From Setoptus koraiensis (lineage: Eukaryota; Arthropoda): 64,000 bases of DNA. Positions 59,842-64,000 of the stretch are shown piece by piece. The translations under genes were made by a program, and so were the position numbers. Positions within the stretch are counted from its first letter, which is position 1. Every line of letters starts with the position of its first letter. The stretch covers positions 23,808,001-23,872,000 of the forward strand of contig CM106586.1 of NCBI GenBank assembly GCA_048013815.1, in the 5' to 3' direction. The notes below the pieces were generated by a model. The model made no database searches and was not told the DNA's origin. It saw nothing but the letters and a program-made list of their open reading frames with translations.

Positions 59842-60704
59842 GGCTGTTGTTGCTGGACTGTATTGATTCGAATTTCTACATCACCCATTGGTTATTCGCA
59901 TCAGACTCTAAATGTGCAAGAATGTGTTCTCATATAGAAACAAACAATGATGGTGGCCAACCTCTAATGTCAGTCCCATACAGCTGATGAGATTGCATAA
60001 GAGTAAGAATGATACAGAGTAGCTGACAAGTTGATTTGTCAACAAAATTATCCAATTATTCGAATAATGAGCATCAGTAATCTCGCAGACACATCACAGT
60101 GTCTGCTCATCCAGTGTAGCCAATTGTCGAGTTTGGTGGCATATAGACCTTGTAGAACACCTACAATCGTTTGACTATTCGCGATTGGTTAACCCAGGGC
60201 CAGTGGGCACGCCAGAGTTCACTTGCTTATTATGTGATGACTTGGTCAAGTTCACGAGGCAAACTTGCAAGTCACTGTAAAAAAATCAATGACAAGTCAG
60301 GAGTGTAGAAAATACGCTGAAAGTTTATTCCATCCAGATAGACTAAAGAATTTTTCGGCTCAAGCCCCCAGAACAAAATGGACAGCGGTCTCGGTGAGGT
60401 TTATTGATTCGAGAGAAATCCAAAGAGTCTGATAACAGGCCATGGTGACGAGCAACAACAATAACAAAAGAAAAACATTCATCGAATTTCCTGACTCCGA
60501 CTCATTGGATCCATCAAGTTGACCAGAATCCGTATTGCTTTAATAACTTGTTTGTTCAAACTTGTATGCTGGCGCCGACGACCTATCGTAGTCCGTCACC
60601 AAGAGGTTGTGAGGGACCCCTCGGATGTGCCTAGAAAAAGCCCGTTGCGAAGAAAGTAACATTTGTAAAATGCACCTAGAGTTCGTAGAATGCAATACAC
60701 ATCC
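59444..60704. promoter_or_regulatory. Deformed upstream region / YME1L 3' flank
   Basis: 1.26 kb between the Deformed start and the YME1L poly(A) signal; it must contain the Deformed promoter unless a 5' exon lies elsewhere. It holds CA runs (59534-59550, 59629-59648) and a TTG run (59777-59841). No gene, and no mir-10-like sequence, was recognised. Confidence 0.55.
59777..59841. repeat. (TTG)n microsatellite
   Basis: About 65 bp of uninterrupted TTG trinucleotides upstream of Deformed. Confidence 0.96.
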
Positions 60705-60710
60705 TTTATT
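60705..60710 (-). terminator. YME1L poly(A) signal directly after the stop
   Basis: AATAAA follows the TAA stop codon with no spacer, implying a 3' UTR of only some tens of bases if used. Confidence 0.5.
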
Positions 60711-62723
60711 TTATATCACTTGAAAAGTAGGTTGTTTGTCTAGTTTGTCTATTTTACTCTTTGTTCTTTCTTTTTCTTTATCCGTGTGAGACTTGGGATC
60801 CCTGGGATCTTTTCCTTCTATCACAAGTTTGACCTCGTCAGCGTCGAGAGTTTCATACCTGACCAAAGCATCGGCTAATAATTGCAACTCATTCTTATGT
60901 GCCTGTAGTAACACTTTGGTTCTATCATATGATTCCTGTAAATATTGAGCAAACAGGGGCTAGTTAGTTAAATGTTGACGGGGAATATTAACTACGAATC
61001 ACATTAGAAAAAAAAAAATACTTACGTTTAAAATCCTACTTATCTCTGAGTCTACCAACTCTATCGTCGCCTCTGAAAATTTTGATTCTCCCTCACGCTG
61101 TTCGTTGAGTGTTCTCATGCCCACCTTGTCGGACATTCCATAGTGTTTCACCATACTTGTGGCTAAATTGTTTGCAGTATCGAGGTCATTACTACATCCT
61201 GTGCTAACACGGTCTGATCCTAATATTATCTCTTCAGCTATGCGGCCGCCCAGGTTCACATCTATAGACGCTGACAATTGCTCTTTGGTAAAACCGATCC
61301 AATCTTTATCTGGTATATAACTTGTGTGACCCGCAGATTCGTTGCGCGCTGTTATTGTCACTTTATTCAATTTGGCCGGATGTTTTCGGGTGTAGTATAA
61401 TACTAATGCATGACCAGCTTCGTGATAGGCAGTGGCCAAATTCTCTTCGGGGTCAGGAACTCTGCTTTTAAACTCAGGTCCCATCATAATTTTGTCTCTG
61501 GCATAATCCAACGTTTCTGCGGTCACCACATCTAAATTGTCTGTTGCGGCCCTCAATGCAGCCTGATTGATAAGATTCTCGATATCGGCACCGGTAAAGC
61601 CCATGGTAGCTTTGCACAATTTATCTATATCAATCTCTGGTGAGGCCCTTATCTTGCTGAGATAGTGTTGGAGTATTTCCTTGCGTCCTTTAGAATCAGG
61701 TTTCCTAACATGTATTTTTACATCAAATCTTCCAGGTCTGAGTAGCGCCGAATCAAGTTCTTTCGGTCTATTTGTGGCTCCTAGAACAATTATGCCTTCA
61801 TTTTGACTAAAGCCATCCATCTCACTTAGCAGTTGATTAATAGTTTGATTGGCATATGGATGCAATAAACTACTACTGCGTTTAGCTCCAACTGAGTCCA
61901 TTTCATCGATGAATATTACGCATGGCGCACGTAACTTAGCGTTCGAAAACAGCTCTCTAACTCTCCTAGCACCTTGTCCAACTAGAATTTCATCGAATTC
62001 TGAGCCAGCAGCATGGAAGAAAGGAACTCCAGCTTCGCCGGCCACTGCTCTAGCTAGCAATGTTTTTCCTGTGCCTGGAGGTCCGACTAGGAGAACGCCT
62101 TTGGGTAATTTTCCGCCCAATCGCTTGAATCTTTCTGGATTGCGAAGATACTCAACAACATCACCGAGTTCTTGTTTGGCTTCATCGCATCCTTTAACAT
62201 CCGCTAATGTAACGCTGAGCTCCTCTGGACGCACTTCCATATTGTTCGAGCCCATCATTACACCTTTAAAGGGTCCCTCTTTTGCTATGACAATATATAA
62301 GCCAAACGCAATAGCCGTCCAAATTAGTCCCTCGCGCAACCATTTAGATATTACAATACTCTTAGCCTCTTTTTGTTTTCCATGCCAATAGCCCTCGGCA
62401 AAGGCGAGAATTTTCGTTTTTTGGGCGTCAGATGATTGTGCAGCCTTGTCATCTGTCATAAATTTAACACGCCCAAAAATCTTATCAGGAGACGACTTGA
62501 GAGCCGCTGCTTGTACATCCTTGGTTAGCCAATGATGAGATATCTGAGCTCGATTTTTGCTCATATTGGGTAAATCTAGGTCAACGACATCATCATCGGT
62601 TCGTTTAGATGTGCCAAGTCCGAAAGATTGGTTGGCAGCCCGGGATCTGAATTGTCTTGTGCATATTCGCTCTAATCGGAGCCGACGAAATATAATTATT
62701 GGAGGTTTTAGGAATGTTTCCAT
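60711..62723 (-). CDS. YME1L: YME1L, mitochondrial i-AAA ATP-dependent zinc metalloprotease
   Basis: Inner-membrane FtsH-family protease facing the intermembrane space; it degrades misfolded and short-lived proteins and helps process OPA1. Exons 61026-62723 and 60711-60935 join in phase 0 (donor GTAAGT, acceptor TTTACAG; 90 bp intron) for 640 residues. The Arg-rich N-terminus (FRRLRLERICTRQFRSRAA) fits a mitochondrial targeting signal; one membrane segment lies near residues 128-150 (GLIWTAIAFGLYIVIA). The AAA domain has Walker A GPPGTGKT (about 212-219), Walker B VIFIDEMDS (about 269) and ATNRPKELDSALLRPGRFD. The M41 protease site HEAGH (about 433) is intact; an Asp downstream in SNDLDTANNLATSMVKHYG is the third zinc ligand. 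Exon 2 gives the C-terminal helix ESYDRTKVLLQAHKNELQLL and a Lys-rich tail longer than in human YME1L. The N-terminal region is shorter than in human. Confidence 0.96.
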
Positions 62724-63753
62724 GTCTTAATAGTTGAATAATTAATAAGTTAAATAGTTAATAATTGAATTAGTAACAGCAGAATTATTGTGTCAAAATA
62801 GAAATAGGTGACGAGGAGAGAAAATACAATTCATCTTGGCGTAATTTCGAATGCGTTAGAATAGCTGTACAAGACATTACATTCGAATGTAAAGCAAACT
62901 AAGTCAGAGTTAAGTGGACACCCTGTACATTTGCCAATGACAGCATTATTTTCATGTGCGCACACAGCATGCTACATGTATGAGTGCTCACTCTCTAGCG
63001 TTGCCAATGCTGAATTTACAAATACAACAACATAGGCACAGGCCCAACACATGCACATGATTGATACTGGGCACAGAAATTCATTAGATTCGTACAAAAT
63101 AAAAATAAAATTCTTCGAAAGGTGAAATCAGATTATCTAACTATGCCACTATAACCACTGGTCATGTGGAATATCACACGCGAGAGACACTAGCCACGGT
63201 CAGTTTGAAAAACTAGCTGGAGCTCTCGCCATGGCCCCCGACATACCTCTGAAAGGTCGAAAGTGGGAGGCACTAGAAGGCGCGGTTCGTTAAAACTCCC
63301 ATCTCTTGCCTCCCATCTTTCAGTCGAATCTCGTAGCGCGCAGGACATCATGGGAGGAACCAGAAAATCTAAGGGAGCGTAGAATGAATGAAAACAATGG
63401 AACACCCCAAATAAAAGATTGTGCTCGCCTGAACCTCAATGCGTTGACCGGAACGACACCCTGCCGGTTCTCTATTCACTAATGCCTCAAATACATTATT
63501 GCATGATCTACTTAGTCTAACAGTGATAAAATTTGGTAGACACATAATTAATAAACATGTCAACAAAATGTCAGCAATACAACTGCGAACTCCTTGTGAA
63601 AGCCATTACCTCGGGCACACCGTTATGGACCACCCAAGGATTTGAGATCATAAGGCAAAACCTGGATTTAGATGACAAACAAAATAACCAATGAACTCTT
63701 TAAATTAGCACGGCACGAGATGAGGCTATTGTTATTACAGATTTCATGTGTAT
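62724..63753. other. Intergenic region upstream of YME1L
   Basis: About 1 kb holding the YME1L promoter. A loose inverted repeat at 63256-63323 (AGTGGGAGGCA and TGCCTCCCAT) is the only structure seen; no gene recognised. Confidence 0.55.
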
Positions 63754-63754
63754 T

Positions 63755-64000
63755 TTATTGGCAATCTTCACGCTTGACTATGTCGGCTGGATCGGCGGAA
63801 TTACTTTCGATGATCGAGACACTTTCATCGGTTGAAGCCACACTTTGCGGCGTCTGAGTATTCGTTGTTTTTGTTATTGCACACGTTCCTTGTGCAACTC
63901 TAGCCAACGTTATAACTAGTGAATCTATTACTTGTTGCATAAAGGCAAGATTATTATCTGTTAACAAATGAACATCATCACATGCACTATGATAACACTT
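63755..64000 (-). CDS. C-terminal end of an M28-family metallopeptidase-like protein (partial)
   Basis: The last 81 residues of a protein running in from beyond the right edge, beginning KCYHSACDDVHLLTDNNLAF. The CYHxxCDD motif is typical of M28 aminopeptidases (for example yeast aminopeptidase Y), where its His is a zinc ligand and the Cys pair a disulfide in secreted members. The following helix (MQQVIDSLVITLARVAQG) fits the family; the Thr/Ser-rich, acidic tail ending in KREDCQ does not help. AATAAA overlaps the stop codon (63754-63759). Only the C-terminus is visible, so this is a family-level call. Confidence 0.6.
   Translation of the reverse strand, partial: KCYHSACDDVHLLTDNNLAFMQQVIDSLVITLARVAQGTCAITKTTNTQTPQSVASTDESVSIIESNSADPADIVKREDCQ

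Noticed and set aside
59444-60704. Search for mir-10 (expected 5' of Deformed)
   Set aside because: No CCCTGTAGATCC word or complement was seen here or elsewhere in the window.
63190-63405. Minus-strand open frame of 71 residues downstream of the M28-like gene
   Set aside because: No family resemblance; overlaps a loose inverted repeat and lies in an intergenic region.
1-64000. tRNA genes, sought through GGTTCGAATCC-type B boxes
   Set aside because: TTCGAA words occur mainly in tandem arrays and lack a matching A box and acceptor stem.

Overview
The window is nuclear DNA from an animal, most probably an arthropod. It carries a Deformed-class Hox gene whose sequence after the homeodomain ([11 protein letters not shown]) matches Deformed, plus animal orthologues of GLE1, ZCCHC8, RIPOR/FAM65, YME1L and SLC38A11. 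Introns are of the GT-AG type; most are 90-145 bp, but two exceed 9 kb. The compact genes with a few very large introns, and a very divergent Hox gene with non-Hox neighbours, suggest a chelicerate, perhaps a mite; that is inference and no single feature proves it.

Layout. (1) 1-1768, minus: the first five coding exons of an SLC38A11-like amino-acid transporter, running off the left edge. (2) 3696-5195, minus: intronless GLE1 (mRNA export). (3) 5497-6447, plus: ZCCHC8-like subunit of the NEXT nuclear RNA-decay adaptor, head to head with GLE1 across about 300 bp. (4) 6470-18806, minus: a short RIPOR/FAM65-family gene of two recognised coding exons split by a 10.8 kb intron; its stop lies 22 bp from the ZCCHC8 stop, tail to tail. 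The intron holds a 376 bp TA-flanked MITE. (5) About 18.8-46.3 kb: no recognisable gene; low-complexity, CAA/TTG-rich and partly GC-rich DNA with many local tandem arrays and hairpins. (6) 47679-59443, minus: Deformed, two coding exons and a 9.3 kb intron. A pair of inverted repeats (46.3-47.3 kb and 55.2-56.0 kb) flanks the homeodomain exon. (7) 60711-62723, minus: YME1L, the mitochondrial i-AAA protease, 1.3 kb upstream of Deformed. (8) 63755-64000, minus: the C-terminal end of an M28-type metallopeptidase-like protein.

The GLE1/ZCCHC8 pair joins two nuclear RNA-handling genes on one probable bidirectional promoter. Deformed has no other Hox gene within 47 kb on its 3' side or 4.5 kb on its 5' side, so the Hox cluster is probably broken or greatly expanded here. 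The large non-coding tract and Deformed intron may carry regulatory DNA: the 9-mer TTRYGTAAC, which resembles C/EBP and PAR-bZIP sites, occurs at least 16 times in them, well above chance. No tRNA, rRNA, CRISPR, retroviral or LTR element was recognised.
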